Origin: Opitutaceae bacterium TAV5
Lineage (GTDB): Bacteria; Verrucomicrobiota; Verrucomicrobiia; Opitutales; Opitutaceae
Assembly: GCA_000242935.3 (NCBI GenBank)
Contig: CP007053.1
Coordinates: 2,775,001 to 2,839,000, forward strand
Direction of reading: 5' to 3'
Length of the DNA: 64,000 bases
Below, in pieces: positions 18,921-31,313 of this stretch (position 1 is the first letter of the stretch; every line of letters starts with the position of its first letter). The notes beneath the pieces are model-generated. The model was not told the origin of the DNA and made no database searches. It saw nothing but the letters and a program-made list of their open reading frames with translations. The translations under genes and the position numbers were made by a program.

Positions 18921-19025
18921 TTAGCAGAAACCCTCTCGGCGCGCGGCGGGCACGACGACTACGACGACGGCTACGAGTACGAGGCCGAGGATCATGACGA
19001 GGGCGTTGGTGCCGGAGAGTTTCAT
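18921..19025 (-). CDS. Valine-rich leader peptide of ilvBN (attenuation peptide)
   Basis: 34 codons, ATG 19025 to TAA. The middle reads LVLVAVVVVVVPAARREGFC: nine valines in all (six consecutive at codons 20-25), five leucines and one isoleucine. It has no relatives I can name as a protein, but its composition and ending resemble the E. coli ilv leader peptides. A terminator follows by 15 bp, then ilvB. A CTCGGC at codons 13-14 can pair with GCCGAG at codons 29-31, and AGAGGG next to that can pair with the terminator arm, giving the usual 1:2, 2:3 and 3:4 options. A small membrane protein is the alternative reading. Confidence 0.75.
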   Translation of the reverse strand: MKLSGTNALVMILGLVLVAVVVVVVPAARREGFC

Positions 19026-19045
19026 TGGTTTCTGTCGAGGCGAAA

Positions 19046-19075
19046 ACGGATGCACAGATGCGCGGAGCATGTCAA
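19046..19075 (-). promoter_or_regulatory. Possible ilvBN promoter (-35 TTGACA)
   Basis: A perfect TTGACA lies on the minus strand at 19070-19075. With a 17-bp spacer the -10 would be CATCCG, which is poor. The position about 22 bp before the leader-peptide ATG is right for an attenuator transcript. Weak evidence. Confidence 0.3.
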
Positions 19076-19165
19076 GACATGGAAAAAAGGCCTGCGATGG
19101 AGAGGGGATAACCGGGCGGAGCAAAGAGGGTTGCCGGTTTCCGGGAGCTTCGCGATTTGCCGCCG

Positions 19166-19908
19166 CTATTTCACCGCGAACGCATCGGGATCGTTCCATG
19201 GCCAGGCGCTGGCGTCGCAGACATCGTGCGCCTTGACATGCCAGTCGGCGAAGAGGAACACCGCCTTGCGACCGTAGTTGGGCGCCGGTCCGAACTGGCT
19301 GGTCGTGCCGGTGTAGCCGAGTTTCGTCGCCTTGGGTGACGGTCCGCCCGGATTCATCCGCAACCCCCCGCCGACATCGCCCTGGCTGGTGCTCATCACC
19401 GGAAAATAACCCGGCGCAGACAGGTCGCTCACGCGGACGGATCGGGTTTCAAGGTTGATGTTGTATCCGAAAGTTCCCGATGCGGAGTTGTCGGGGTTAT
19501 AGGCGTTGGCCGGGTCCCGGAAGACAGGCTCCTTGTAGAAAAGCCTGATGTCCACATCGACCAGGCCGTCCATCTTGCCGTCCGTCCAGCGAATCTGCCA
19601 TGGCCCGACGTAGGGCGCCACATGGAAAGGCCAGCGGGTTTTTTCGGTGGCTTCGGGCTGGGGCAGGAGGTCCTTGTGGTCGTTGGCGTGGAGCTGGAAA
19701 GCCGTGCCCAGCTCCCGCAGCCGGCTGATGCAGACCGATTGTCTGGCCGATTCGCGCACTTTCGACACGGTGGGGATCACAGGATGGCGGCGAGGATGCC
19801 GATGATGGCGATGACCGTCAGCAACTCGATCAGGGTAAAGGCCGGGGCAGATGCGACCGGGCAGAGCCCGTCACATGCGGCGGGAGTTCGGGGTGTTTCG
19901 GGTTTCAT
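19166..19908 (-). pseudogene. Frameshifted prepilin-like gene
   Basis: The frame opening at ATG 19908 encodes MKPETPRTPAACDG..., then [20 protein letters not shown] and immediately TGA. The expected continuation, IPTVSKVRESARQS and about 200 more residues ending NDPDAFAVK, is present in another frame from 19780 to 19166. Intact paralogues read ILAAILIPTV without interruption; here two extra bases (TG) sit between the ATCCTG and ATCCCC codons. The downstream frame could restart at GTG overlapping the stop (GTGA), but the product would lack the prepilin helix. The best explanation is a recent inactivating 2-bp insertion or a sequencing error. It is the last gene of the BNR/LamG locus. Confidence 0.85.
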
Positions 19909-19987
19909 GGTTTTCAGGCGAATGAGGGCCGGCGTCCGGAGAGCCGGCATCGGGTTGATGGATTTCGGGTATTCGCGGGTTGACTAC

Positions 19988-20878
19988 TCAGTGCCGCCGG
20001 CGGCACGCGCACATTGCGAGAACCAGCAACGCAACGCCGCCGGCGACCGTCGCGGAGGTTGCCGGCTCCGGGATCTGGCTGAGGCCGGCCAGGCGGATCG
20101 CGTCGAGTGCTTCGGCCGACAGCGCGCCGGATGCGCCGGAGGTTTCTCCATAGACCCGGATATCGTCGAGCCATCCGTCAAAGGCGCGCCCCAGCGATCC
20201 GGTGGCGCCGAAAGAAAGCGCCGCCAGGCTCTGGGCTCCGACGATGGTCGCGGATGTGCCCGATGCGACGAGTGAAACGGTCTGCGCGGAAGACCCGGCA
20301 TAAATCTTCACCGTGCTCTGGCCCGCCACGCTGCCATCCCAGGTTACGGCGACAAACACCCATTCATCCTGCGCGGCGAGAATCGGGTCGGAGGTGGCGT
20401 TCGCGGCCAGCACGGTGCCGGAGTAGTTAAAACTTAACTTGCCGTTGCTTGTGCCGGCCAGCAGGAATCCGTTGGAGGCGTCGAACAGCCGCGCGCTGCT
20501 CGCCAGCGGTTGCGCGCCGTCGGTCTTGAACCACATCGAAATCGTGAACGATGTGAGGCTGTCCAAGGATTGCGTGTAGCCCACTCTGCCGCCGCCGGTT
20601 GGTGCGGTATTGAGACCCATGGTGGAGGCCGTGTTGTCGAACGCGTGATCGCCGGCCGCGCCGCTGACGCCGGTCTTGTCCGCGCCCCATGTCGCCGACC
20701 CGGCCAGCGTGCCGTCGCGGTTGTTGCCGGAGCGATCGGGCACCGTGCCGTCCACGACGGGCTGGTTGAAATCGTAATGAAGCAGCAGCGTTTGCGCCCG
20801 GGCGCCGAGAGGGACAAGGCAGAGCGATGCGGACAGGAGGCGAATCAGGATTTTTTTTATGTTGTATTTATTTTTCAT
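19988..20878 (-). CDS. LamG-domain PEP-CTERM protein
   Basis: 296 residues from ATG 20878 (MKNKYNIKKILIRLLSASLC); the frame is open 19 codons further but the signal peptide begins here. The mature protein is a concanavalin/laminin-G sandwich: LLLHYDFNQPVVDGTVPDRS at the start, TSFTISMWFKTDG, EWVFVAVTWDGS and FDGWLDDIRVYG, all hallmark strands of the family. The end is IPEPATSATVAGG, a hydrophobic helix and CRRRH, a PEP-CTERM signal. Probably a surface carbohydrate-binding protein. It lies between the BNR gene and the prepilin pseudogene, same strand. Confidence 0.9.
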   Translation of the reverse strand: MKNKYNIKKILIRLLSASLCLVPLGARAQTLLLHYDFNQPVVDGTVPDRSGNNRDGTLAGSATWGADKTGVSGAAGDHAFDNTASTMGLNTAPTGGGRVGYTQSLDSLTSFTISMWFKTDGAQPLASSARLFDASNGFLLAGTSNGKLSFNYSGTVLAANATSDPILAAQDEWVFVAVTWDGSVAGQSTVKIYAGSSAQTVSLVASGTSATIVGAQSLAALSFGATGSLGRAFDGWLDDIRVYGETSGASGALSAEALDAIRLAGLSQIPEPATSATVAGGVALLVLAMCACRRRH

Positions 20879-21042
20879 GACGGGTTGGGAGGAAAAAGGA
20901 ACTGGAACGGGGGGGGGGAGGGCCGCAGTCTGCACGCGGGCAAGGCAAGGCCCGGCCGTGCGGATCAGGGCGCACGCGAAAGGTCGAAAGGGAGAGCGGG
21001 AGGGCGCGCCGTCGCCGGCGCGATGGAGGAAGCGGAGGGTGG

Positions 21043-22467
21043 TTACCGGGCGGGTGTGGCGGAGGCGGCGGTTTCGAGAACGATGAGTTCGAGCGCACTC
21101 GGCTCAGGCGGAGGACCTTCACGCGGCCGGTCGCGGTTTACCGGCAGCGTTTCCCAGCGCAGCACGTAGCGCAGCCCGGCCGGAGCGGTTCCCGTATCGG
21201 CGGCGGTGCGCAGGCCAAGCGGAGCACGGACGCCGTGCCCGAGTTCGGGAGGAAGGCGGCCGGGCACCTGCGCGGCGGGAATCTTTTCACCGAGCTTGAG
21301 TGTATCCGGATCGACCTTCAACACGCCGCTGCCATGCCGGGCATTGTGGATGGAGATGTAAAGGCCGAGCGCCGGATCGTGCTGCACGCCGGAGTGCCGG
21401 ATGTCGAAGGGGATGGAGCCGCCGCCCCGCGGTTCCCAGCGATACGTCCACTGCGTGACCTGCCTGATTTTCCAGGCGCCGTTTTCGGCCCGGGCAAGGT
21501 AAAGCTGGGTCGCGCCCTTGTCATCGAATTTGTGATACGCGACGATCACGCGGCCCTTGTCGTCGAAGCCGAGCTTGCCGCTGCCGTTGATGATGCCGCC
21601 GTTGGCCGGCACGGGATCGAGAATCACGCCCGGAGTTTGCAGGGAGATCGGCAGCGTGACCGGGCGGCCGTCCACGGTTTCCCAATGCCGGAGATCACGG
21701 GAGCGGGCGTAGCCCAGGTCGTGATTGGTTTCGGCTGCCGGGGTGTCGCGCCAGACCCAGGACAGGTGCCAGAAGCCGTCGGGGCCGCGTTTGGGGCCGT
21801 CGGCATAGGCGTTCATCATGTCGTCGGTGTCATGGGGAGGACGCGGCATTCCGGCCGGACGCCGTCCTTCGAAAAGAGGGAGGTCCAGCAGGCGCGACCA
21901 CGATTTTGTTTTTTCGTCGTAACGGTTGTAGAGATTGGAGCCGTTGCCGCTGCTGCCATCGCGGTAAGTAAAGATCAGGCTGCCATCGGTATCCTCGATA
22001 AACCGCGGATAGGTCATCCGTTGCTCGCGGTCTCCGGTCATGCGGGGGATGGCGGCCAGGGTCGTGATGTCGCCCGCCGCCGTGGTGCGGAAGTAGATGA
22101 GCGGGGTGACATGCAGGTTGCCGACCACATGAAGCTGCCCGTCGCGGTCGAGGGCGAGGGTGATGTAGTTGTGGGAATCCCACCCGATTTTCGACGGCAG
22201 GATTTTTTTCGTCCACACCCCGGCATCGAGGGCGCGGGAGACAACGACCATGTTGCGGTCGGCGTCATAATACGCGGCATACTGCCGGTTGGCGGGCGCA
22301 TCGGTGAGGAGCGCGAAGCCGACCGGATGCCCCGCCCACACGGGGGAAACGGGCAGGCGCTGTTTGATGCGGACCTCGGCGGCGAGGAGCGGAGAGGAAA
22401 GCGCCAGGCCGAGAGCGAGGCCAAAAGTGCCGCAGGTGGAGAGCAGGGAGTTGAGGTTGGGTTTCAT
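21043..22467 (-). CDS. Secreted BNR-repeat (BNR_4) beta-propeller protein, possible polysaccharide lyase
   Basis: 474 residues with a signal peptide (FGLALGLALSSPLLAAE). The protein then reads as a seven-bladed propeller of the BNR_4 type: AYYDADRNMVVVSRALDAG, NYITLALDRDGQLHVVGNLH, YPRFIEDTDGSLIFTYRDGS, GFWHLSWVWRDTPAAETNHD, LGFDDKGRVIVAYHKFDDKG. Some members of this fold are polysaccharide lyases acting on uronic-acid polymers, and NHD plus YHK are plausible active-site pieces, but I cannot confirm activity. It is the first gene of the leftward locus BNR, LamG/PEP-CTERM, prepilin. Confidence 0.82.
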   Translation of the reverse strand: MKPNLNSLLSTCGTFGLALGLALSSPLLAAEVRIKQRLPVSPVWAGHPVGFALLTDAPANRQYAAYYDADRNMVVVSRALDAGVWTKKILPSKIGWDSHNYITLALDRDGQLHVVGNLHVTPLIYFRTTAAGDITTLAAIPRMTGDREQRMTYPRFIEDTDGSLIFTYRDGSSGNGSNLYNRYDEKTKSWSRLLDLPLFEGRRPAGMPRPPHDTDDMMNAYADGPKRGPDGFWHLSWVWRDTPAAETNHDLGYARSRDLRHWETVDGRPVTLPISLQTPGVILDPVPANGGIINGSGKLGFDDKGRVIVAYHKFDDKGATQLYLARAENGAWKIRQVTQWTYRWEPRGGGSIPFDIRHSGVQHDPALGLYISIHNARHGSGVLKVDPDTLKLGEKIPAAQVPGRLPPELGHGVRAPLGLRTAADTGTAPAGLRYVLRWETLPVNRDRPREGPPPEPSALELIVLETAASATPAR

Positions 22468-22658
22468 GGTATGGGTGTCGGGTCGGGAAAGAGGCGGTTC
22501 AATCAGGAACGTGGGGCAGCGGGGAGGTTCGATCAGAGGAAAGTTGAAGGACGAATGGGCGTTTGGAGCTTGGGGACATCAGGATTTAGCAGCTATTAGC
22601 AGCATATGATTTCCAAAAGCACAAGTGCAAAAAATCCCGGATTCGCATCCTTGTGCCC

Positions 22659-22853
22659 ATGGCCGAGAAACGACGCTTTACCATCTCCCTTCCCGAGCAT
22701 GTGGCCGAGGAACTGGAACGCCGCAGCAAGGCCTTGGGAGGCAACCCGACCGAATACGCTGCCGACATCATCCGCTGGTGGTACGGGGAAGGTTCCCCGC
22801 CTCTGACCGCCGAAGAAAAGCGTGTGCTCGAAAAAAAGAAGGCCAGTAACTGA
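22659..22853 (+). CDS. Small ribbon-helix-helix-like protein
   Basis: 64 residues from ATG 22659; GTG 22653 would add two. KRRFTISLPEHVAEELERRSKALG is a typical ribbon-helix-helix strand-helix start, with an amphipathic second helix (NPTEYAADIIRWWYG) and a charged tail ending EEKRVLEKKKASN. Such proteins are DNA-binding regulators or antitoxins. No toxin-like partner follows; a family C repeat does. Divergent from the BNR gene with a gap of about 190 bp, in which a TTAGCAGC octamer is repeated in tandem (about 22584-22601). Confidence 0.65.
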   Translation: MAEKRRFTISLPEHVAEELERRSKALGGNPTEYAADIIRWWYGEGSPPLTAEEKRVLEKKKASN

Positions 22854-22922
22854 CGCACGTTCTGATCCCGTGGGAACAATCGGCAAAGACAGGGCTTATA
22901 CCAGCGTCCCGAATGTTTTTGA

Positions 22923-22999
22923 TTTTACACAAAGGCCGCAAAGGACGCGAAGAAGGTAACTGGCAATCCTTTGCGCTCTTTGCGGCCTTGGTGTAAAAA
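22923..22999. repeat. Family C palindromic repeat
   Basis: Nearly identical to 8807-8884: TTTTACACAAAGGCCGCAAAG at one end, the complement at the other, same TGGCAATCC centre. It occupies part of the 335-bp gap between the RHH gene and the AbiEi-like gene; the rest holds only the palindrome at 23154. Confidence 0.88.
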
Positions 23000-23153
23000 T
23001 CTGAAGGCTTTGGTATTACATCAGCGCCAGAGCACCGAAAGAACTCGCCGAACTGATCGCCCCCCCTCCCCGGCGCTGCCTGGAGACCGGACAGATTTCG
23101 CTTGGTCCGGGGATATTTCCGATCGTTTGGGATTGTCTGTGTTCACAGAAATA

Positions 23154-23181
23154 GCAATGTTCACGAATACATGAACATTGC
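23154..23181 (+). promoter_or_regulatory. Perfect 10-bp inverted repeat upstream of the AbiEi-like gene (operator candidate)
   Basis: GCAATGTTCA, eight spacer bases, then TGAACATTGC, ending 7 bp before the GTG start. Extra GTTCAC half-sites lie at 23141 and, inverted, over the start codon. AbiEi-type proteins are known to bind inverted repeats in their own promoter, so autoregulation is the simplest reading. The site also contains a four-codon ATG...TAA reading frame, probably by chance. Confidence 0.6.
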
Positions 23182-23188
23182 ATAAATC

Positions 23189-24313
23189 GTGAACAAATCT
23201 CCCATATCTTTTGCCACGCTTGCTTCGGAGCTGGCGGCGCGCTTTCGCTCCCTGCTTGGGGAAGCGGGTTGGCTGCACGAATGGGAAGTGCGCATCCCGG
23301 ATACCGCCGCGGAGGCCGGATTCGACCTGCTTGCCACCGGGCCGTTGCCAGACGGCGGACGGGCAGCCCTGTGCGTCGAGTGCAAACGCGAGCTGCGACC
23401 GGGCATGTTCCGGCAGATGGCGGAAAAAACCTTTTCGCCCGGCGGTCGGCCCAAGGTGGTGGTGCCGGTGCTGGCCCTGCCGTTCGTGTCACCCCGGATT
23501 GCCGAACTGTGCGCGGAGCACGGCTGGAGCTGGTTTGACCTCGCGGGCAACTGTCGTCTGGAGGTGCCGGGCCTGCTGCTTCTGCATTATACGGGACAGA
23601 AGGCCGTGCATGCCCGCCCGCGTCCGGTGGCCAACCTCGGCACTGCGGAAACCGGGCGGGTGATCCGGGCGCTGCTGGCTGCGGACAATGCCCGCGCGGC
23701 GTGGACGCAGCGCGAGATGCAGGCGCATTGCCAGCCGGGCGTCAGCCTCGGGCTGGTCAACAAGGTCGTTCGCCACCTGCGCGACGAGGCGTTCATCGAG
23801 GAGGCGCCGGACGGCGGTTTCCGCCTGCGCGATCCCGGGCAACTCCTGTCTGCGTGGCGCGACGCTTATCGTTTCGACCGGCACGAACGGCGTCATTACT
23901 TCACCCTGTTGCAAGGCAAGAAACTGCGCGAGGCGCTGGAGGGGCTGGACGCTTTGACCGGGGGCCGCGCCGCCTACGCATCATTTTCCGCCGCAGAGTT
24001 TCAGGCGCCGCACGTGCGCCAGCCCAGGACATGGCTCTATATCCGGGCGCAAGACCTGCCCGCCTTCGAACAGGCGGTCGCCGCAAAGCCGGTCGATTCG
24101 GGAGAAAATCTGGTCGTGCTGATTCCGGCCGACAATGGCGTTTTCTACCTGTCCGATGGTGGCACGGCGGCTAATCCGAGGCTGCCCTGCACCAACGCGG
24201 TCCAGACCTATGTGGACCTCTGGCACAGTGGCGGACGCGGTCAGGAGGCGGCAGAAGCGTTGCTGGAACAATACTTGAGGCCAGCCTGGAAAGCGGTTGC
24301 ACTGCCTGCGTGA
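23189..24313 (+). CDS. AbiEi-like (COG4861-type) protein with PD-(D/E)xK-like N-domain and winged helix
   Basis: 374 residues from GTG 23189; no later start keeps the conserved N-domain. The N-terminal ~130 residues contain GFDLLATG (Asp46) and CVECKRE (Glu64, Lys66), which match the PD-(D/E)xK nuclease-fold signature. They are followed by FVSPRIAELCAEHGWSWFDLAGNCRL, the hallmark 'DLAGNCRL' of this family. Next is a winged-helix region (VSLGLVNKVVRHLRDEAFIEEAPDG) and a C-terminal domain. The family is usually annotated as type IV AbiE antitoxin, paired with an AbiEii nucleotidyltransferase toxin. Here the downstream partner overlaps by 4 bp but is truncated. Whether the nuclease-like fold is active is unknown. 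Confidence 0.75.
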   Translation: MNKSPISFATLASELAARFRSLLGEAGWLHEWEVRIPDTAAEAGFDLLATGPLPDGGRAALCVECKRELRPGMFRQMAEKTFSPGGRPKVVVPVLALPFVSPRIAELCAEHGWSWFDLAGNCRLEVPGLLLLHYTGQKAVHARPRPVANLGTAETGRVIRALLAADNARAAWTQREMQAHCQPGVSLGLVNKVVRHLRDEAFIEEAPDGGFRLRDPGQLLSAWRDAYRFDRHERRHYFTLLQGKKLREALEGLDALTGGRAAYASFSAAEFQAPHVRQPRTWLYIRAQDLPAFEQAVAAKPVDSGENLVVLIPADNGVFYLSDGGTAANPRLPCTNAVQTYVDLWHSGGRGQEAAEALLEQYLRPAWKAVALPA

Positions 24314-24414
24314 AGTCCGAACCCCGCCAGCGCAACGATTACGGTAACCGGCAGACCGAGGCTGCCCGCCGCGCATTCGAACTCGTACAGGAATTTCTCC
24401 GACATTTCGGCTGA
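24310..24414 (+). pseudogene. Truncated partner gene, probable AbiEii-type toxin remnant
   Basis: A GTG at 24310 overlaps the previous TGA (GTGA) and opens 34 codons: KSEPRQRNDYGNRQTEAARR followed by AFELVQEFLRHFG and TGA. The PRQR-DY---Q-EAARR--EL pattern resembles the N-terminus of AbiEii-type nucleotidyltransferases that normally follow this antitoxin family. The conserved GG-S/W nucleotidyltransferase core is absent from the next ~150 bp in all three frames. I read it as a toxin gene of which only the start remains. The assignment rests on short similarity recalled by eye. Confidence 0.5.
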
Positions 24415-24563
24415 ACTCGCCCATGCCCAGGTCGATTTCCGGTCTGGTTTATCCAGCACCGGAGTTGTCCCGAAGCTCGTCCGGATACCGGCGGTGAGCC
24501 GGTCACCCGGAAAGATTCCCCGTCCGCAAGAACGGAATCCTTGCGATTCAGGGACGGGAAGGG

Positions 24564-25025
24564 TTGAAAACAGAGGCCGTGATTTCCCTGCTTCTTCCCC
24601 TGCTCCTCATCGTCGTGGTGGCCGTGCTCTGGGCGCTGACGCGTCCCCGCGCGCAAGGGCCGCGGATGTTTTTCATGTTCCTGATCCTCGTCCTTGCCTG
24701 CCTCGCCTCGGTGCAGATCGGCATCGCGGCGGGGCGCATTTTTGCGGAAAACGGGTTTTACGCGGGACCGGGACGCGAGCTGGGCAGCGTGCTCGACGAT
24801 ACGCGGGCGGATCTGGAGGCGGGCCGGGTCGATGTGGCCCTGAAGCGGCTGACCGTGATGAGCCGGCAATGGTCCAGCGTGGACTTCTTCACCAGCGATC
24901 CGCCGCGACCGGGGCGCAAGGCATGGCCGGAATTTGTGAGCGATATCAGGCGCGCAGGCAGCGCGGAACCGGTTCAGGATCAGGCACCGGCGAACGGGGA
25001 GGCCGACCGGGACGGCAGGCGCTGA
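24564..25025 (+). CDS. Small two-span membrane protein
   Basis: 153 residues from a TTG codon preceded by a GGGAAGGG purine stretch. Spans at about 7-26 (ISLLLPLLLIVVVAVLWAL) and 35-57 (MFFMFLILVLACLASVQIGI) are joined by a short basic loop (TRPRAQGPR). A soluble tail has a helical segment DDTRADLEAGRVDVALKRLT and a low-complexity acidic end. I recognise no family. It is isolated between the AbiEi-like locus and a family A repeat that begins just after its stop. Confidence 0.55.
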   Translation: MKTEAVISLLLPLLLIVVVAVLWALTRPRAQGPRMFFMFLILVLACLASVQIGIAAGRIFAENGFYAGPGRELGSVLDDTRADLEAGRVDVALKRLTVMSRQWSSVDFFTSDPPRPGRKAWPEFVSDIRRAGSAEPVQDQAPANGEADRDGRR

Positions 25026-25027
25026 AA

Positions 25028-25145
25028 GTGGCACGGGCATCCCTGCCCGTGGACGGCGCGCAGCGCCGCCCGCTGTGCCCCCCCGAAAACACGGACCACG
25101 CGGAGAGGCAACGCTCACCGCTCACGGGCAGGATGCCCGTGCCAC
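25028..25145. repeat. Family A palindromic repeat
   Basis: A 118-bp element. The left hairpin GGCACGGGCATCCCTGCCCG... (25030-25051) is matched by its complement at 25123-25143. Between them are a GGCGCGCAGCGCC palindrome and the CACGCGGAGAGGCAACG linker shared with the copies near 5111 and 56024. Confidence 0.85.
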
Positions 25146-25171
25146 GTCCGAAGCGGCGACGGCATCCCTGA

Positions 25172-28759
<3,588 letters not shown>

Positions 28760-28764
28760 CTCGC

Positions 28765-28842
28765 AGGGGCGCACTTCACGTGCGCCCGCGAACGGCGTTT
28801 GTCGCGCCATCCTGCGAACGGGCGCACGTGAAGTGGCCCCTA
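28765..28842. repeat. Family B palindromic repeat
   Basis: Third copy of the 15594 element, with arms built on GGGGCGCACTTCACGTGCGC and a divergent loop. The right end supplies the TAG stop of the MFS gene (28840-28842 on plus). One base is missing from the right arm (AAGTGGCCCC instead of AAGTGCGCCCC). Confidence 0.85.
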
Positions 28843-30207
28843 CGTTTCCCGGTTTGCAGGCGCAGGCGTGGCGAGTGCCGGGGCGAGCAGCGCGATGCCG
28901 GCGCTGGTCAGGACGATGCTCCCGAGCGCGCCGCGCAGGCCGATCAGCTCGGCGACCAGCCCGATCAGCGGCGGCGCGGCGATGAAACCGAAATAACCGA
29001 GCGTCGTCACCGTCGCCAGCGCCGTGCCGGGTGCGACGCCGGGCAGCCGTCCCGCCGCGCTGAAGACCGCCGGCACGATCGTCGCCAGCCCCAGGCCGAC
29101 GCAGGCAAAGCCGATCAGGGCCGTCTCCGCGCCGGGCAGGAGCAGCGCGACCAGCGTGCCGGCCGTGGCTGTCAGTCCGCCCCAGCGCACCAAGCGCACG
29201 GCCCCGAGCGTGGCGGTCAGCCAGTCGCCGCCGAAGCGGCTTGCGGCCATCGCCACGGAAAACGCCGCGTAGCCCGCCGCCGCGAAGCTCTCCGAGGTGT
29301 GGCGCACGTCGCGGAGGAAGAGTGCGCTCCAGTCGGCCATCGCGCCTTCGCCGACCATGCTGCACAGGGCGACGACGCCGAGCGCGAGCAGCCCGCGCGA
29401 CGGCCACGGGAACGCCGTCCGGCGTCCGGCGGGTTTTGTCCGCGGATCGGGTTGCGCGGCCGGTGTCAGGTGAAGCGGGTGGGACGCGAGTTTCGGAAAA
29501 ATCACCATCGCCGCCGCGCCGAGCAGGAGGGCGGCGAGCAGGAAATGCGTCAGCGGCGCGAGGGACAGTCGCGTGAGCGCCACGCCCGCCGCGGCCCCCG
29601 TGAGTCCCCCGAGGCTGAACAGCGCGTGAAACGATGACATGATCGGGCGCCGGTAACGGGTTTCCACGTCCACGGCCTCCGCGTTCATCGACACGTCGAG
29701 CGCGCCGTGCGCGGCGCCGAAGCAGAGCAGGGCCAGCACCAGCGTGACGTGCCCCGGGGCGAGCGCCAGGCAGGGCAGCATCAGGCAGTAGAGCGTTGCC
29801 GCCACCTTGCAGACGGGCGCGCTGCGAAACCGGCCGATGAGCATGCCCGCGGCCGGCATGGCGATGACGGCTCCGAGCGCCATCACGAGCAACGCCAGCC
29901 CGAGGGCGGCGTGGCTGAGCGCGTGCCGCGTCTGGATCGCCGGGATGCGCGACACCCAGGTCGCGAAGAGCGCGCCGTTGCAGAAAAACAGGACCGACAC
30001 CGCCAGTCGCTCCGCGGCGAACGCGCTGCGCAGTCGCCGCGGTCTCCCGAGCCAGGCGGCTGTCGTCACGGTTGCGGTCAGGGTGGCCGCCGCGCCCGCC
30101 GCCCCTGCGCCTCCGGAGGGAGCATCCGCAGCGGGAGCGGATTCGCTGACGGACGGTGCAGGGCCGGAAACGCCGCCGGTCGCAGCCGCAGGGGAAAGGC
30201 CGCTCAC
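28840..30207 (-). CDS. MFS transporter (YbjJ-like group)
   Basis: 455 residues from GTG 30207, which overlaps the TGA of the upstream HAD gene (GTGA). About 80 Ala/Pro/Thr-rich residues precede the first span, so a later start is possible. Twelve hydrophobic segments follow, beginning [20 protein letters not shown]. The loop motif GMLIGRFRS is the MFS 'G-x-L-x-D-R' region, and [19 protein letters not shown] plus [14 protein letters not shown] are typical of the YbjJ-like group, whose substrates are poorly known. Probably co-transcribed with the HAD phosphatase. Its stop lies in a family B repeat. Confidence 0.85.
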   Translation of the reverse strand: MSGLSPAAATGGVSGPAPSVSESAPAADAPSGGAGAAGAAATLTATVTTAAWLGRPRRLRSAFAAERLAVSVLFFCNGALFATWVSRIPAIQTRHALSHAALGLALLVMALGAVIAMPAAGMLIGRFRSAPVCKVAATLYCLMLPCLALAPGHVTLVLALLCFGAAHGALDVSMNAEAVDVETRYRRPIMSSFHALFSLGGLTGAAAGVALTRLSLAPLTHFLLAALLLGAAAMVIFPKLASHPLHLTPAAQPDPRTKPAGRRTAFPWPSRGLLALGVVALCSMVGEGAMADWSALFLRDVRHTSESFAAAGYAAFSVAMAASRFGGDWLTATLGAVRLVRWGGLTATAGTLVALLLPGAETALIGFACVGLGLATIVPAVFSAAGRLPGVAPGTALATVTTLGYFGFIAAPPLIGLVAELIGLRGALGSIVLTSAGIALLAPALATPAPANRET

Positions 30208-31073
30208 GGGAGGGCGGCGCCGCGGGCCGCGTCGGGCGAGGCGGGTTTGCCGCCGCTTTCGTCGTGGAAGGTCAGCCAGTCGGTACGGATCTTGTCCCAG
30301 TCGCGCAGGGCGAGGCCGTGCGTGCTGAAAAATTCGCGGATCTGGCGGGCGTCCCATTCGAGGATGTCCTCGAGGATCGGGACGAGCACGCTGAGCGCGT
30401 TGTCGCTGAGCACGGTGCGGCGGGCGATGCGACCGATGGGCTTGGCGGCGGACACGGCGATGGTGTGGCCGTCGCGGCTGTTGACGTGGTGCATCACGTA
30501 GAGATCGGAGCTGCCGTCGCCGACGTAGATCGTGCGGTCGGGGCTGGCGTTGAGGCGGGTTTCCAGATCCTGGAGCGTGGCGACCTTGCCGTAGCCGGCG
30601 GTCACGCGGCGGATGCGGGCGATTTCGCCGGTCTGCGGATCGTAGTCGAGCTCGGTGCCGAGCACGTTTTCCGGCGGCACGATGCCCTCGAGGGCGGACT
30701 GCACGACCTCGCGCGGCGACGCCGAGATGACGTAGAAACGGAACCGGTTTCCGCCGATGCCCTCGCGCAGGATTTTCGCGAAGAGGTCGACGTTGTTTTT
30801 CAAGCGCACGCGTTTTCCGGCGGCGATGAGGTCCTCGCGGCGCACGCTGCGGAACTGCGGATCGTGCCGGAGCAGGTAGGCGAGCTCCGCGCCCTGGTTG
30901 ACGAGCGTGGACTGCGAGAGACCCTGGACCTTCTTGTCGAAATCGGTGATGCCGAGCATCTCGGCGAGAACCTGGCCGGAGTCGTTGAAACTGAGCGTCT
31001 GGTCAAAGTCGCTGGCGACGAGGTAGTCGCGCGGGAGCTCGAACGGGAGCGTGGTCGGTGTGATGGTTGTCAT
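30204..31073 (-). CDS. HAD-superfamily phosphatase (HAD-IB-like)
   Basis: 289 residues. HAD motifs in order: [10 protein letters not shown] (Asp22 nucleophile, Asp24 acid); [17 protein letters not shown], a lysine in [28 protein letters not shown]. The spacing between I and II (about 90 residues, helical) is that of the phosphoserine-phosphatase-like group. The exact substrate cannot be read from sequence. Overlaps the MFS gene by 4 bp, so translation is probably coupled. Divergent from the tryptophanase-like gene with a gap of about 400 bp. Confidence 0.88.
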   Translation of the reverse strand: MTTITPTTLPFELPRDYLVASDFDQTLSFNDSGQVLAEMLGITDFDKKVQGLSQSTLVNQGAELAYLLRHDPQFRSVRREDLIAAGKRVRLKNNVDLFAKILREGIGGNRFRFYVISASPREVVQSALEGIVPPENVLGTELDYDPQTGEIARIRRVTAGYGKVATLQDLETRLNASPDRTIYVGDGSSDLYVMHHVNSRDGHTIAVSAAKPIGRIARRTVLSDNALSVLVPILEDILEWDARQIREFFSTHGLALRDWDKIRTDWLTFHDESGGKPASPDAARGAALP

Positions 31074-31313
31074 GATGTGCTTTCTGTTTCGTCGGACCGG
31101 TCATCCGGGGAGCGTGTGTGGCGGTGTGGCGTCGGCAGGCTCGCGGGGGATCGTCTTCGCGGAGTGTCGCGGAGGCGTCGGCGCGGCGCGCGCAGGGTGC
31201 CCGAATGATGCGTTGGCCTGGTGTGCGTGGTGATGACCGGTGTCTGTGTGTTGATGCGTGTTGTTATTGTGTACGACCGCACCCTACCGCAAAAAGCACG
31301 CCAGTTCCAGTGC

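Noticed and set aside
22923-22999. Repeated palindromes considered as CRISPR repeats
   Set aside because: No regular spacing, no spacers and no cas genes; copies are dispersed over the whole window.
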